Positions 39,901-44,191 of a stretch of DNA of 64,000 nt are shown piece after piece. Under the pieces are notes generated by a model. That model had not been told where the DNA came from and made no database searches. It was given only the letters and a program-made list of their open reading frames with translations. The stretch's first letter is position 1, and each line of letters begins with the position of its first letter. The DNA is from Nephrocerus scutellatus (lineage: Eukaryota > Arthropoda > Insecta > Diptera > Pipunculidae). The position numbers were made by a program, and so were the translations under genes. The stretch is from contig OX352761.1 in NCBI GenBank assembly GCA_947095585.1, positions 130,912,277-130,976,276 on the forward strand, written 5' to 3'.

Positions 39901-42900
39901 AGATTTCAATAAACAGAACTCATTTGTACCGATAAATTCCGGGCAAAATAAAATAAAAAAGAATAAAAATGAAGAAGCAATAAAAAATAATTTTCTCGCA
40001 GGTTACTTCTCTTTAGTACACCTGACTAAACTTCTGCACTTACCTCACAAGGTGGCGGAGCACTCCTGTATGAAGGAACTATTTTGAAGGTAACAGAACC
40101 ACGAGCTTCACGCTGCAAATAGAACAACAAAAAGAAAAAATTAAAAGAAAAAAACAGAAGAGAGAAAAAGCGAATGAAAACTCCAGTTGAGAATAAATTG
40201 AAAAATTTATTTAATTCAATTGCTTCAACGCAAACACGCGATGCACTTTATTCTTAATGTGATGGCAAAGTGGTGGTTGTGGTGTGTTAAGCTGGAGGCG
40301 TAATAATGATGAGGGAGGTGTGCGGCAGCAACTACAATTGTGTGACTTTGTCTTAAAGCGATACAAATGAAAAATTCCAAAATAAACCAAGAAAATGCAA
40401 TACGAGAAAGAATAACGTTGCCATAGAGACATCAAACTTCAAAACTTCACGCCCACCTCGTAGGTCGTAGATACAGATTTGGGCACTACATAAAAATTGG
40501 CTCAAATCAAATTTATGAAGTAAAACAGATGCGCACTTTATTTCAAATGTACACTTGCTTAAGGAGTTTACAAACATAAAGTGTTAGTCACAAATTTGGC
40601 AATAGGAAATTAAGAAGTTGCACTTGCGTCTGAATTCCTGTAGATTATAAAGATGCAGAAACACAAAACTTTTCCATTTATTCCACGTTATTGATGTAAG
40701 GCTTAGTAAGAATTCGTTGTATTGATCAGTAGGCCCGAATATGGGCTCAAGAGTACTCTTTTGTGATTGAGTTGTGCGGATGGGTTAGAGGAAGAGCGTT
40801 TTCTTTACTTAAACGTTATAGATGCTACGATAAGGCAAACTTTAAAAGCGCTATTCGTCATTTTGCTCTCAATTTTTCCCACTTATGATTAGTATAGCGT
40901 GGCAAATGACAATACGCGTTCATAACAGAGAACACTTGTCAGGACTTAAAAAAAATGCATTAAAGAATATATCGTGCGGCTATGTGCACACTACATTGGT
41001 TGTTACATGGCGCGATGAAAGGACTCTCATTTGATCTTTGGAAATCGATCGTTGGTACTTGCCACTTTATTTTAATTTACATTATTATAGGTCAACATCG
41101 AAAAAAATTCATCAACCAAAAACTGATAATAAAATTTTGTAAATTTGCTTTAAAATTATCATTGAGCTCACTATATATAAAAGTAAAACTCTGAGATGCC
41201 TTCTAGAAGCACGAAAGTATAGAATCCTTGGAACTGAATGGAATTTTAGAAAAATAGACCATGAAGTCATTAAACTCGGAACGCAATGAAGCACCAAAAC
41301 ATTTCCGGAAACCAAGAGGAAAATCGAGAAATTTCAATCGTAAGCACAAGAAAGAAGTAAATTATGAGCTTAACGATGTAGTGGCAATCAAGTGCACACA
41401 ATTTAGTACGAGCTGAAGAAGAAATATTTTGAATCATCAAAATTAGTTAGAAAATTACCACATGGACGCTATAAAGTAAAAAACAGTTATTGAACACATG
41501 AAAAGATGGCGTCCATCACTTCAGGCCGAACGAGATGTGGACAGGCATTTTAAATAAACCAACGAACAAATTAATTAATGAACGAACGAAAAGAAGAGCA
41601 CATAAAGTCACAGTCAGTCTGTTTTGAGTCGCCGTCAAGCGAAGTTTACTTTGTGCCAGATTACCATAATTATTGTTTAGTTTACATTCGGCCATTCATC
41701 ATCATCATCATATTTGGCTCTTCAACCGGTGTCTGGTCTTGGCGTCCCGCTCAAAATATCTCTAGCGGTCCAAATTTCGAGCCGATGCCATCCAGTTTGG
41801 CATCCCTAAAATCTGGGCGTCCTGGTCTACGTCATCCTTTCAGCGTAGGCTTGACCGGCCTCGCTGTCATGTTCCATAAATACTACCCCAAAGAACTTTC
41901 CGAGTAGGAACCTTTTTGCTCATGCGAGCTAGGTGTCATGCCCACCAGTGCCTACCGAGCTTAATTTTACTTACGATGTCGACATCGCGGTAACGCTCGT
42001 AGATCTCATCATTATAGAGTCTCCGGAATCGTCCTTCCTATGTTCCATATGTAAGTACTGGTATGACCATTGTCTTGTATACCAGCAGCTTGGATGTTAT
42101 GGTTAAGTTTCTGGATTTGAAGAGTCTGGACAGATTATAGTAGGCTTTGTTGGCCTTACGGAAACGTGTGCGTATTTCTGGTCACATGCTGTTATCGGCT
42201 GCTACAGTTGACGCGAGATAGTTAAAGGATTGCATTAGTTCAAATGCGCGCTCCACCATTTTAATTGCGGGACCAATGTTGGATCTTCTACTCGCAGATG
42301 TGGCCAACATGTACTTTGTTTTGCTCTCATTTATGTGCAGTCCCAGATTTCGTGCCACTCGCTCGATTAAGATGAAAGCTTCCCCTACAGCCCTTTGGTT
42401 TCTACCAACGATGTCAATATCGTCTGCGTAAGCCAGTATCTGAATGAACTTATAGAGGATTGTTGCTCTCACCGTTACAGCATTACTATTCGACATCACT
42501 CTAATTCGATGTGTCTTGACAATAAATTTTCAGCCTGTTGGCTTTAGCTTAATTGATTGTAGATGAACTTTTAATTATTTTTTTTATTTGTGGCAGTGAT
42601 CTTTTTGTTGCTTGTTTGTTTGTTTGCTTAGAATTTTCGTAGAAGTAACCTGTGGCCACCATAATTACACTTCACTTTTATATCGTTTTTTACCGTGAAA
42701 AATAATTAAAAAAGGTGATAACCCTTTGTCAGTGCGTGTGGTTGCGTAGCAGAGAATGAGATTTCTAACTCCATTGTTACTGGACTGGGTAATGTGAATT
42801 AAATTAAAATTTGAGGCAAATCATTCTACCAATTGTGCCAACAACAATGTTAACAGGCAAACATCAGTAAGGAACTCTTTAAAGCTACATATATTTATGT

Positions 42901-44191
42901 ATACTCGTACAGTGATATTATTGTGGAAATGTAACATGTGGTAAGTGGTAAGTGGAATTTTTTGTTTAAAAACGCCTTTCAAATCTTTTTGATAAGCTGA
43001 AATAACAGACGACTTCAAGCATAGTAATTGTTTCGTTTTTGTTGTTACAAAAAAACCAAACCTAAAACTAATATCTCCGGTGGACCTGCAGGGGCACAGC
43101 TTTTGACTCATATAGTGTGTAGAAAGTTTGCATCTTTTGATGGCAAAAGTCCAGGAAAGCATATTATACATAATACACCTGCTTATATTGTTGATATTAC
43201 ATTGTTTGTGTACAGAAACTTTGTAACAGGCTTATACAGACAAACGAAACAGAAAACTGAAGGCATCCTCTGGAAAACTTTCTGCAATGAAAACTCAAAA
43301 GAACTTTAGGGAGGGAGCAAAACTCAATGGAATAGCGGACATCATGCATCGGTTTGTCTGTCGTGCAAACATAGCCGGAGAAAATATACAAGAACTCAGG
43401 CGGAAGTATATCACTAGGCTATATTGGAATCTCTGGAAAGGGCGAGATGGACCAGTGCACATGGCAGACTTTGCCGATTAAGCTGCAATTCGAATTAAAG
43501 TGAAATAAATTTCATTTAAGTGAAAAGTTTTTTCCATCTCTTGAAAAGAAACAAAAGAACGCACCAAAAGCAAAAAAAAGAAATACTGTCGAGATACTCG
43601 TACGCGAGTGAACAGAAAACATATTTGTGTTGTGCAGTTTCGTAGCATTTGTAAAAAGAATTGGAAACGACGTTAATTACAGATGGACACGATATTCGTA
43701 AGTTTTGTACTGTATTTTCGGTATCAGCGGCGAAACACTTACCAGCATTCGTTGTAGCTGGCCAACAGATTGATGCTGTACTGGTTGCCCATTGATTTCA
43801 CGAATTTCATCACCAACATGCAATGTCGCCTGGCGATGGATCATACCGCCATGCATTATCCTAGCTACAATACAGCGTCCGTCCTCGGTCATTTTAAGCG
43901 TGATACCCTAAAGGATTAAATTTGGGTAATCATTAATTTTCGAATGCACATCAGATTCATTTGAGATTAGTTATAATTAGTTAGACTATTGGTGGTTTAA
44001 CTTACCATGGGTTCATCGGTATTCTTTTGAAATTGCACCAAACGTACTCTGGTCACATGCTGAAGCTCACCGCTGTCAACATTGTCGATGTCATCACCAT
44101 TGATATAGGGCGCTAATGGCGGGGGTGTTACGCGAAGAGCCTCCTCGCCGTATACTTCTCTTGCGACAACGTCATGCGTGTGCAAAAGGGC
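347..44191 (-). CDS. CASK: CASK scaffold (MAGUK), C-terminal half, 10 constitutive exons
   Basis: Spliced minus-strand gene encoding the PDZ-SH3-hook-guanylate kinase half of CASK, a cytoplasmic scaffold of synapses and cell junctions. Exons, 5' to 3': 44191-44006, 43907-43743, 40112-40044, 20770-20672, 20567-20429, 3789-3670, 3590-3468, 3385-3278, 763-588 and 526-347. Phases match at all nine junctions and no stop or frameshift interrupts the 454 codons. Eight introns are GT-AG; the one after 20429 is GC-AG. The order matches fly and human [22 protein letters not shown] before the [14 protein letters not shown] in the SH3, [17 protein letters not shown] in the hook, [14 protein letters not shown] in the GK domain, and [10 protein letters not shown] at the end. 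The N-terminal CaMK-like and L27 exons are not in the window. Intact frames argue for a functional gene despite introns of up to about 19 kb filled with transposons. Confidence 0.97.
588..763 (-). CDS. CASK: CASK exon: GK domain core
   Basis: Split Gly plus 58 codons: [58 protein letters not shown]. It covers the helix after the GMP-binding lobe and the core strand ILDVEPQ, near-identical to other CASK proteins. Acceptor TTGTGCAG precedes 763; donor GAC|GTGAGT follows 588. The preceding intron (764-3277) holds LINE and mariner debris. Confidence 0.97.
999..1100. repeat. 39-bp tandem repeat, 2.3 copies
   Basis: Units starting at 999, 1038 and 1077, each beginning TTAAGTRWGACACTGTTAAT or a truncated form, with TTGCTCACAC inside. 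It lies in the CASK intron 764-3277; no coding potential. Confidence 0.85.
1150..2600 (-). mobile_element. Jockey/CR1-like non-LTR retrotransposon fragment
   Basis: Minus-strand, frame-broken reverse transcriptase. Recognisable pieces are [12 protein letters not shown] (RT block) and, further 3', [20 protein letters not shown] followed by [11 protein letters not shown]. Nucleotide similarity to the copies at 17280-19330 and 37395-39080 is evident, for example around 2105-2440 versus 18240-18545. It contains an internal tandem duplication (1641-2064) and no intact ORF. The clade is uncertain; only RT-level resemblance was used. Confidence 0.85.
1641..2064. repeat. 212-bp tandem duplication inside the LINE fragment
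   Basis: Sequence starting GGAAAAGTCTGCGCAGGTAG recurs exactly 212 bp later (1641 and 1853), with only a few substitutions across the unit. It explains two nearly identical GPDGIPGI peptides on the minus strand. It arose after insertion of this copy, since other copies lack it. Confidence 0.9.
2692..2860 (+). mobile_element. Mariner-like transposase N-terminal fragment
   Basis: The plus strand reads [20 protein letters not shown] then [20 protein letters not shown], stop, IQTIL. The GRP motif followed by a helix-turn-helix ([10 protein letters not shown]..) is typical of mariner DNA-binding domains. No catalytic domain was seen nearby. A remnant within the CASK intron. Confidence 0.65.
3278..3385 (-). 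CDS. CASK: CASK exon: GK domain, GMP-binding region
   Basis: Split His, 35 codons and split Gly: [35 protein letters not shown]. It contains the TTRP...E.G..Y.F motif that in guanylate kinases contacts GMP. Acceptor AATTGCAG precedes 3385; donor TATG|GTAAGA follows 3278. The intron between this exon and 3468 is 82 nt. Confidence 0.97.
3468..3590 (-). CDS. CASK: CASK exon: guanylate kinase-like domain, P-loop
   Basis: Forty full codons between split valine and histidine codons: [48 protein letters not shown] occupies the P-loop position, but the usual lysine is replaced, as in all CASK proteins, consistent with a pseudo-guanylate kinase used for protein binding. Acceptor AATTGCAG precedes 3590; donor CCAC|GTGAGT follows 3468. 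Confidence 0.97.
3670..3789 (-). CDS. CASK: CASK exon: hook (protein 4.1-binding) segment
   Basis: Exon with two leading bases, 39 codons and one trailing base: [20 protein letters not shown], then [19 protein letters not shown]. The basic [10 protein letters not shown] stretch is the hook between SH3 and GK that binds protein 4.1 in this family. Acceptor CCAATAG precedes 3789; donor CCAG|GTAAGC follows 3670. The split codons at both ends encode valine. Confidence 0.96.
3791..4011. other. Short intronic AT-rich stretch
   Basis: Between the hook exon and the candidate alternative first exon. A/T-rich with many AAATA runs; nothing else recognised. Confidence 0.6.
4012..4120 (-). CDS. CASK: Candidate alternative first exon of a hook-GK isoform
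   Basis: Begins with ATG at 4120 in a favourable context (AGC ATG G) and encodes 36 residues, [18 protein letters not shown] through KPLPKFKA, strongly basic with two cysteines. It ends GCAG|GTATTT, leaving a phase 1 G that joins TA of the hook exon at 3789 exactly as the SH3 exon does. An in-frame stop lies a short way upstream of the ATG. Used internally via the AACAG just before the ATG, it would enter out of frame, so a first exon is more plausible than a cassette. The predicted product is 271 residues lacking PDZ and SH3. The donor is only moderate and no promoter was identified. Confidence 0.35.
4440..4785 (-). mobile_element. Jockey/CR1-like LINE fragment (3' RT region)
   Basis: Matches the 17340-17940 copy: TTGYACGGCTRAAGARYGAA near 4467, AAACTGATGAGCATTTA near 4528, and an AAGACAGCATTGGRTYTTAG block near 4705. 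It is broken throughout with internal deletions. Confidence 0.75.
4785..5165 (-). mobile_element. RNase H-bearing LINE, 3' end, minus copy
   Basis: The reverse complement reads through [17 protein letters not shown] (RT thumb) and then a [22 protein letters not shown] segment, as in the copies at 6585-6790 and 10300-10560. It lies head to head with the plus-strand copy at 5215. Degenerate. Confidence 0.75.
5215..6790 (+). mobile_element. I/LOA-like non-LTR retrotransposon copy (RT + RNase H)
   Basis: Plus strand. 5250-5300 encodes [20 protein letters not shown] sequence; 5355-5573 holds [20 protein letters not shown] and [18 protein letters not shown] (RT blocks); about 5930 [12 protein letters not shown] is the catalytic FADD box. 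The RNase H region follows (about 6050-6260) and a Cys-rich tail near 6585. Many frameshifts and deletions; non-functional. RNase H downstream of RT places it in the I/LOA/R1 group (family inference). Confidence 0.8.
6898..7075 (+). mobile_element. tRNA-derived SINE, truncated copy
   Basis: The head GCCGTGGTTCAGTGGAA carries a perfect A box (TGGTTCAGTGG, 6905-6915), and AGTTCGAATCC (6941-6951) a near-perfect B box. The body matches the reverse complement of 9987-10190 (CAGTAACACCAAMAAGTATT, ACGGTGTCCCACCTCTCG, CCTTCCATTTGTGTCC) but lacks roughly 45 bp. The tail after 7075 diverges. Confidence 0.8.
7140..8700. other. Intron, mostly unassigned; ORF at 7360-7569
   Basis: AT-rich intron. Both strands of 7270-7615 are open: the minus strand reads [20 protein letters not shown] near 7270-7330 and [20 protein letters not shown] near 7500-7555, separated by one stop, and looks protein-like. 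I cannot name a family. The rest (7620-8700) shows only short homopolymer runs. Confidence 0.4.
8700..10560 (+). mobile_element. I/LOA-like LINE copy, split by a SINE
   Basis: 8721-8850 encodes [33 protein letters not shown] (end of RT). 9192-9539 encodes an RNase H domain: [15 protein letters not shown] with the catalytic Asp, and [15 protein letters not shown]. The tail resumes after a 564-bp SINE insertion: 10195-10400 encodes [16 protein letters not shown] and [18 protein letters not shown], a possible zinc-binding end. The FADD-containing RT core is missing in this copy. Confidence 0.82.
9631..10194 (-). mobile_element. tRNA-derived SINE, near full length with TSD
   Basis: On the minus strand it starts GTGGACGCCGTGGCTCAG at 10194, with A box TGGCTCAGTGG (10184-10174) and B box GGTTCGAATCC (10141-10131), both matching the Pol III consensus perfectly. 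It ends in an (ATT)n-type tail at 9631. Flanks carry a 9-bp target-site duplication, CGTATTCCT, at 9622-9630 and 10195-10203. The body contains a 116-bp tandem duplication (9794 and 9910 start of GTCGAGATATT). It cannot be a functional tRNA gene: the fold after the B box does not close and the unit is 564 bp. Confidence 0.85.
10690..12425 (+). pseudogene. Unassigned coding-like remnants
   Basis: Several protein-like stretches on the plus strand: about 10735-10900; 11020-11256 (acidic, [19 protein letters not shown], with [19 protein letters not shown]); and 12067-12414 reading [39 protein letters not shown], stop, [40 protein letters not shown]. One stop interrupts the last. No family recognised; a decayed transposon or retroelement is the likeliest source, a processed pseudogene the alternative. 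Confidence 0.35.
12426..13065. other. AT-rich intron, nothing recognised
   Basis: No ORF above background and no repeat match elsewhere in the window apart from simple A/T runs. Confidence 0.6.
13066..13236 (+). mobile_element. INE-1/Helentron-like element, 5' part
   Basis: Starts AAACAACCCATAAAAYTTAA and carries the sub-terminal TAAATTCTCTA (13100-13110), then GAATAGAAAGTGTTGTCATC and a TACACATGTGTACAAATTTC block, all as in the copies at 30941-32794. The copy stops abruptly at the inverted-repeat element at 13237. Confidence 0.75.
13237..13566. mobile_element. 330-bp element with long terminal inverted repeats
   Basis: The left end, GTTGAAGTT (13237-13245) followed after 14 bp by TAAACCCAAAACCCTCTCTA (13260 onward), is mirrored at the right end by AGAGAGGGTTTTGGGTAAAC and TTCAAC (13541-13566). 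The inverted repeats continue inward to AGTCCAACT (13285-13293) versus AGTTGGGCT (13526-13534). The interior is non-coding. It looks like a MITE or foldback element interrupting the INE-1-like copy. No clear target-site duplication seen. Confidence 0.65.
13841..14170. repeat. 61-bp tandem repeat array, about 5.4 units
   Basis: Units start at 13841, 13902, 13963, 14023, 14084 and 14145 with ACGTGATCTGCGAAGTATCC, followed by TTATCACTAATCAGAATACT and GGACACACAGACTCCTCTGA. Divergence is highest in the first unit. No unique spacers, so not CRISPR-like. Satellite-like intronic array. Confidence 0.95.
14435..15330 (-). mobile_element. Tc1/mariner (maT-like) transposase pseudogene
   Basis: On the minus strand the catalytic half reads [26 protein letters not shown], and later [19 protein letters not shown], the third-Asp region, to the C-terminus [18 protein letters not shown]. 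Upstream, the HTH linker ([25 protein letters not shown]) is visible in shifted frames. At least two frameshifts and stops make it inactive. The element may extend to about 14290 and 15850; terminal repeats were not resolved. Confidence 0.8.
15860..16494. other. Intron, nothing recognised
   Basis: AT-rich sequence downstream (in transcript sense) of the candidate cassette exon. A short AGA microsatellite lies at about 16446-16464. No repeat family match. Confidence 0.6.
16495..16548 (-). CDS. CASK: Candidate 54-nt CASK cassette exon
   Basis: A 54-nt segment in the intron between the SH3 exon (ends 20429, phase 1) and the hook exon (starts 3789, phase 1). With the incoming G it reads [18 protein letters not shown] and leaves a G, so it is phase 1-1 and preserves frame when included or skipped. 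Acceptor AATAATCAG and donor ACAG|GTACTC bound it. The peptide is glycine- and cysteine-rich and would lengthen the SH3-hook linker. The alternative frame ([10 protein letters not shown]...) is also open but does not match the neighbours' phases. Confidence 0.6.
16549..17279. other. Intron upstream of the candidate cassette exon
   Basis: Very AT-rich; no ORF and no family match. It would hold any branch point and splicing enhancers for the 54-nt exon. Confidence 0.6.
17280..19330 (-). mobile_element. Jockey/CR1-like LINE, most complete copy
   Basis: In transcript order: an endonuclease piece at 19068-18802 ([29 protein letters not shown], where GDFN would be expected); a gap-ridden linker; RT at 18233-17859 ([34 protein letters not shown] with the FADD box); and the RT C-terminus at 17914-17348 ([52 protein letters not shown]). 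The two RT frames overlap at 17859-17914, indicating a frameshift. RT blocks before VPQG are missing. Non-functional. Confidence 0.87.
19331..20428. other. AT-rich intron, nothing recognised
   Basis: Intron side of the GC donor. A/T-rich with short CA runs at 20331-20355; no ORFs or repeats of note. Confidence 0.6.
20427..20428 (-). promoter_or_regulatory. GC 5' splice site
   Basis: The dinucleotide after the SH3 exon reads GC on the minus strand within CAAG|GCAAGT. GC donors are a known minor class that need strong pairing on either side, which is the case here. Such sites are often linked to alternative splicing, and the candidate 54-nt cassette exon lies in exactly this intron. Confidence 0.85.
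20429..20567 (-). CDS. CASK: CASK exon: SH3 second half, GC donor
   Basis: Exon of 46 codons plus one base (phase 0 to 1), reading [19 protein letters not shown], then [17 protein letters not shown] and TVDKTKQEQ. It holds the SH3 tryptophan pair (HHWWQ) and the [12 protein letters not shown] strand, then the lead-in to the hook. The acceptor is TCCTCAG before 20567. The donor is CAAG|GCAAGT, a GC donor with otherwise perfect consensus. The last G joins TA of the next exon to make valine. Confidence 0.96.
20672..20770 (-). CDS. CASK: CASK exon: SH3 first half
   Basis: Phase 0-0 exon of 33 codons, [20 protein letters not shown] through [12 protein letters not shown]. It is the first half of the SH3 domain: the ALYDY-equivalent motif RAQFDYNP, the acidic RT loop and the LIPC...GDIL strands. 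The acceptor is GTTGAACAG before 20770 and the donor CAA|GTAAGTG after 20672. The following intron is only 104 nt. Confidence 0.97.
20771..22600. other. Intron, mostly unassigned
   Basis: Sequence 5' of the SH3 exon. A less AT-rich patch at 21900-22210 has overlapping plus-strand ORFs (82 and 70 codons, including [18 protein letters not shown]) of unknown origin; two open frames over the same bases suggest compositional rather than coding reasons. Otherwise nothing. Confidence 0.45.
22610..23212 (-). mobile_element. RTE-like LINE fragment (RT C-terminal region)
   Basis: Nucleotide match to the minus copies at 41800-42350 and 48720-49110: GGCTTGGCCAGCCTCGCTGT, AAAGGACTTTCCGAGMAGGA, CATCGCGGTAACGCTCGTAG, TTTGTTGGCTTTAAGCAACC. 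No intact frame. Confidence 0.85.
23230..23765 (+). mobile_element. Mariner-like transposase remnant
   Basis: Plus strand: [19 protein letters not shown] (N-terminal HTH start), then after a deletion [40 protein letters not shown], a frameshifted catalytic [18 protein letters not shown], and [20 protein letters not shown]. Missing segments and stops show it is dead. Confidence 0.8.
23766..25254. other. Intron with a dispersed-repeat-like tail at 24740-24845
   Basis: Unassigned. 24740-24845 contains GAATTTTTGAAATCGGTCCA GTAGTTCCTAC and then TTATATTATTAGTATGAAG, wording that I recognise as a common insect dispersed-repeat tail but cannot assign to a family. A CAGCACA-rich patch lies at 24540-24655. 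Confidence 0.35.
25255..25350 (+). mobile_element. RTE-like LINE, isolated 3' end
   Basis: GAATCCAGGACCGGTGGAGA through GGATGTAGAGCCAAATAAGA TGATGAT. It matches the 3' end of the 27050-29850 element (CCGGTTGTAAACCAAATGAT), ending in the (GAT)n tail. Only the last 100 bp was inserted, as expected of 5'-truncated retrotransposition. Confidence 0.75.
26197..26535 (-). other. Unassigned 112-codon ORF
   Basis: [20 protein letters not shown] and onward to [15 protein letters not shown], moderately Cys-rich. It is longer than most chance ORFs nearby, but no domain is recognised and no splice or start context supports it. Chance or a TE remnant. Confidence 0.2.
26775..26815 (+). mobile_element. RTE-like LINE, very short 3' end
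   Basis: GGAAGACTGTCCTCAGTTGG AGAGCCAAATATGATAA resembles the RTE-like 3' terminus; a severely 5'-truncated insertion is likely. Confidence 0.5.
27050..29850 (+). mobile_element. RTE-like non-LTR retrotransposon, near full-length but decayed
   Basis: The 5' end near 27060 is shared with 56995 (GCCATCAGCAGAATAGGG). An APE endonuclease follows: [20 protein letters not shown] from about 27372, [77 protein letters not shown] (28625-28710), [34 protein letters not shown] (29150-29195). The C-terminal segment continues to about 29735. The 3' end is duplicated (ACCCCGGTTGTAAACCAAAT and ACCTCGGTTGTACAGCCAAG) before GATGATGAAG. Frameshifts at 27640, 28480 and 29230 inactivate it. The clade call is inferred from the APE+RT order without RNase H. 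Confidence 0.88.
29895..30065 (-). mobile_element. RTE-like LINE fragment
   Basis: Matches 22990-23140: TTTAAGCAACCGTGCGCGTA, TAAAATTAACCCGAGAGT, GATCAATATTGGATTTTCTG. Opposite orientation to the adjacent copy. Confidence 0.75.
30156..30233. repeat. Perfect 39-bp tandem duplication
   Basis: GTAGTATTAATTAAGTCAAA GTTTGTCTATCTTATGAAC occurs twice with no mismatch (30156 and 30195), implying a recent duplication. Non-coding. Confidence 0.95.
30234..30930. other. AT-rich intron, nothing recognised
   Basis: No ORF, repeat or motif of note. Confidence 0.55.
30941..31870 (+). mobile_element. INE-1/Helentron-like non-autonomous element, copy A
   Basis: Begins ACAACCCATAAAAATTAAAA, has sub-terminal TAAATTCTCTA (30970-30980) matched inversely by TAGAGAATTTA at the other end (31860-31870). 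The body has two related blocks around ACACATGTGTGTAAAATTTG (31569) and ACGCATGTGTGCAAAATTTC (31691), then an 11-bp minisatellite GACGACCGACC (about 31770-31836), and the conserved 3' end CACGGGCAAGTGAAGTTAAT. The short ORFs (60-95 codons) carry no known domain. The architecture resembles INE-1/DINE elements mobilised by Helentrons (inference). Confidence 0.75.
31876..32794 (+). mobile_element. INE-1/Helentron-like element, copy B (tandem)
   Basis: Tandem copy of the preceding element at a 935-bp offset with about 98% apparent identity by eye, including the same ACCCATAAAAATT start, sub-terminal TAAATTCTCTA (31905-31915) and TAGAGAATTTA end (32784-32794). The minisatellite (32698-32762) has one fewer unit. 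Head-to-tail tandem insertion is common for Helitron-class elements. Confidence 0.78.
32810..33470. other. Intron, unassigned
   Basis: Contains a 100-codon plus-strand ORF (33106-33408) of unknown identity, with [20 protein letters not shown]. No family support; probably chance. Confidence 0.4.
33475..34640 (+). mobile_element. Mariner-like (HTH + DDE) transposon remnant
   Basis: N-terminal HTH at 33593-33799: [51 protein letters not shown]. Catalytic middle (frame-shifted): [44 protein letters not shown]-terminus: [20 protein letters not shown]. The second-Asp block is badly decayed. Dead copy of the same broad lineage as 23230 and 45215. Confidence 0.83.
34882..34911 (-). CDS. CASK: Candidate in-frame CASK microexon (10 codons)
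   Basis: A 30-nt stretch reading [10 protein letters not shown] in the only usable phase (0). It is bounded by AATGCAG at the 5' side and CTA|GTAAGTA at the 3' side, a near-consensus fly donor. Both flanking exons (ending at 40044 and starting at 20770) are also phase 0, so inclusion inserts ten residues between PPCE and IFVRAQF without breaking frame. The acceptor is preceded by a CA-rich tract rather than a strong polypyrimidine tract, which would suit regulated inclusion. The evidence is splice signals plus phase only; chance occurrence in a 19 kb intron cannot be excluded. Confidence 0.6.
34912..36780. other. Intron upstream of the candidate microexon
   Basis: TG/CA-rich stretch at 34919-34950 adjoins the microexon acceptor. 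The remainder is AT-rich; a 119-codon minus ORF at 35548-35907 has no recognisable domain. Confidence 0.5.
36781..36890 (-). mobile_element. Jockey/CR1-like LINE fragment
   Basis: AAAGAGTGTCGTAGACAGCG, CATCAGCGTTTATGCGGTGA match 18117-18170 of the larger copy (RT block around VPQGS). Cut short by the adjoining INE-1-like element. Confidence 0.7.
36891..37378 (-). mobile_element. INE-1/Helentron-like element, copy D (minus)
   Basis: Inverse of copies A and B: 3' end TAAATTCTCTATATTAACTT (36893), GCCCGTGGCTGG, then a (GGCT)n microsatellite (about 36925-36952) in place of the GACC-type minisatellite, ATGTGTGTCTTCG body, a (GT)n run (37303-37321), TAGAGAATTTA (37332-37342) and the TTTTTATGGGTTGTTTT 5' end. 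The conserved ends with swapped microsatellites are typical of INE-1-like families. Confidence 0.78.
37395..39080 (-). mobile_element. Jockey/CR1-like LINE copy with nested insertion
   Basis: RT at 37692-37402: [54 protein letters not shown]. Upstream parts (38500-37700) align with 1230-1400 and 2040-2180 of the first copy. The order of segments is scrambled relative to copy 1, so this may be two overlapping insertions. A 217-bp TIR element interrupts it at 38629. Confidence 0.8.
38629..38845. mobile_element. hAT-like palindrome-rich MITE nested in LINE
   Basis: Ends are CAGGGACATAAGTCCC (38629-38644) and GGGTCTTTTGTCCCTA (38830-38845), inverted complements with three mismatches; CAGGG tips are typical of hAT elements. 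The interior repeats the self-complementary word GGACATAAGTCC in several orientations (38656-38670, 38689-38697, 38717-38730, 38765-38776, 38802-38810). Comparison with the uninterrupted copy near 1507-1540 shows the LINE sequence resumes at about 38850; GTAARGTASGSG occurs on both sides (38617 and 38850), a possible imperfect target duplication. Confidence 0.65.
39081..40043. other. AT-rich intron, nothing recognised
   Basis: Downstream side of the PDZ-end exon. No repeat or ORF that stands out. Confidence 0.55.
40044..40112 (-). CDS. CASK: CASK exon: PDZ end and linker to SH3
   Basis: Phase 0-0 exon of 23 codons reading [20 protein letters not shown] then PCE. It provides the last PDZ strand ([12 protein letters not shown]) and the start of the linker to SH3. 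The acceptor is TTTGCAG before 40112 and the donor is GAG|GTAAGT after 40044. In vertebrate CASK the corresponding junction carries variable alternatively spliced sequence, and here a 30-nt microexon candidate (34911-34882) lies in the following intron. Confidence 0.96.
40113..41189. other. Intron, nothing recognised
   Basis: Two 74-codon minus ORFs overlap here without domain content. No repeat match. Confidence 0.5.
41190..41560 (+). mobile_element. Gypsy-like retrotransposon pol 3' remnant
   Basis: About 41355-41395 reads [16 protein letters not shown], followed by frame-shifted LPHGRYKVK and [17 protein letters not shown]. This matches the post-integrase tail of gypsy/Ty3 Pol (consensus form: D.VAI.RTQF, LP.GRY.V, ADH.K.W). 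No LTR, gag, RT or envelope was seen. Inactive fragment. Confidence 0.6.
41695..42510 (-). mobile_element. RTE-like LINE, 5'-truncated copy
   Basis: The 3' end with the (CAT)n-type tail is at 41697-41712 on the plus strand. An open 105-codon minus frame (42499-42182) carries [60 protein letters not shown]. Ends abruptly at 42510 near VMSNSN, a likely truncation point. Confidence 0.88.
42511..43742. other. Intron with an unexplained plus-strand ORF (43287-43481)
   Basis: Just downstream of the PDZ exon in transcript sense. The plus-strand frame [60 protein letters not shown] is strikingly protein-like, and an overlapping frame upstream (43028-43309) is also open. No family recognised; could be the 3' end of a processed pseudogene or a TE. 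Confidence 0.35.
43743..43907 (-). CDS. CASK: CASK exon: PDZ core
   Basis: Phase 0-0 exon of 55 codons, from [12 protein letters not shown] to SVGQLQRML. It carries most of the PDZ domain: the GITLKM carboxylate-binding region, [28 protein letters not shown] and the alpha-B helix [11 protein letters not shown]. In CASK this domain binds C-terminal peptides of neurexin and syndecan-type receptors (family knowledge). Acceptor TTTAG precedes GGTATC at 43907; donor CTG|GTAAGT follows 43743. It lies only 98 nt from the previous exon, one of the few short introns here. Confidence 0.97.
44006..44191 (-). CDS. CASK: CASK exon: L27-PDZ linker
   Basis: Phase 0-0 exon of 62 codons, the most 5' one found. 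It begins [20 protein letters not shown], which follows the second L27 domain in CASK proteins, runs through a proline/acidic linker ([14 protein letters not shown]) and ends in [17 protein letters not shown], the first strand of the PDZ domain. The acceptor is TTAACAG before 44191 and the donor is ATG|GTAAGT after 44006. The upstream partner exon, which should carry the end of L27, was not found between 44192 and 64000. Confidence 0.96.
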
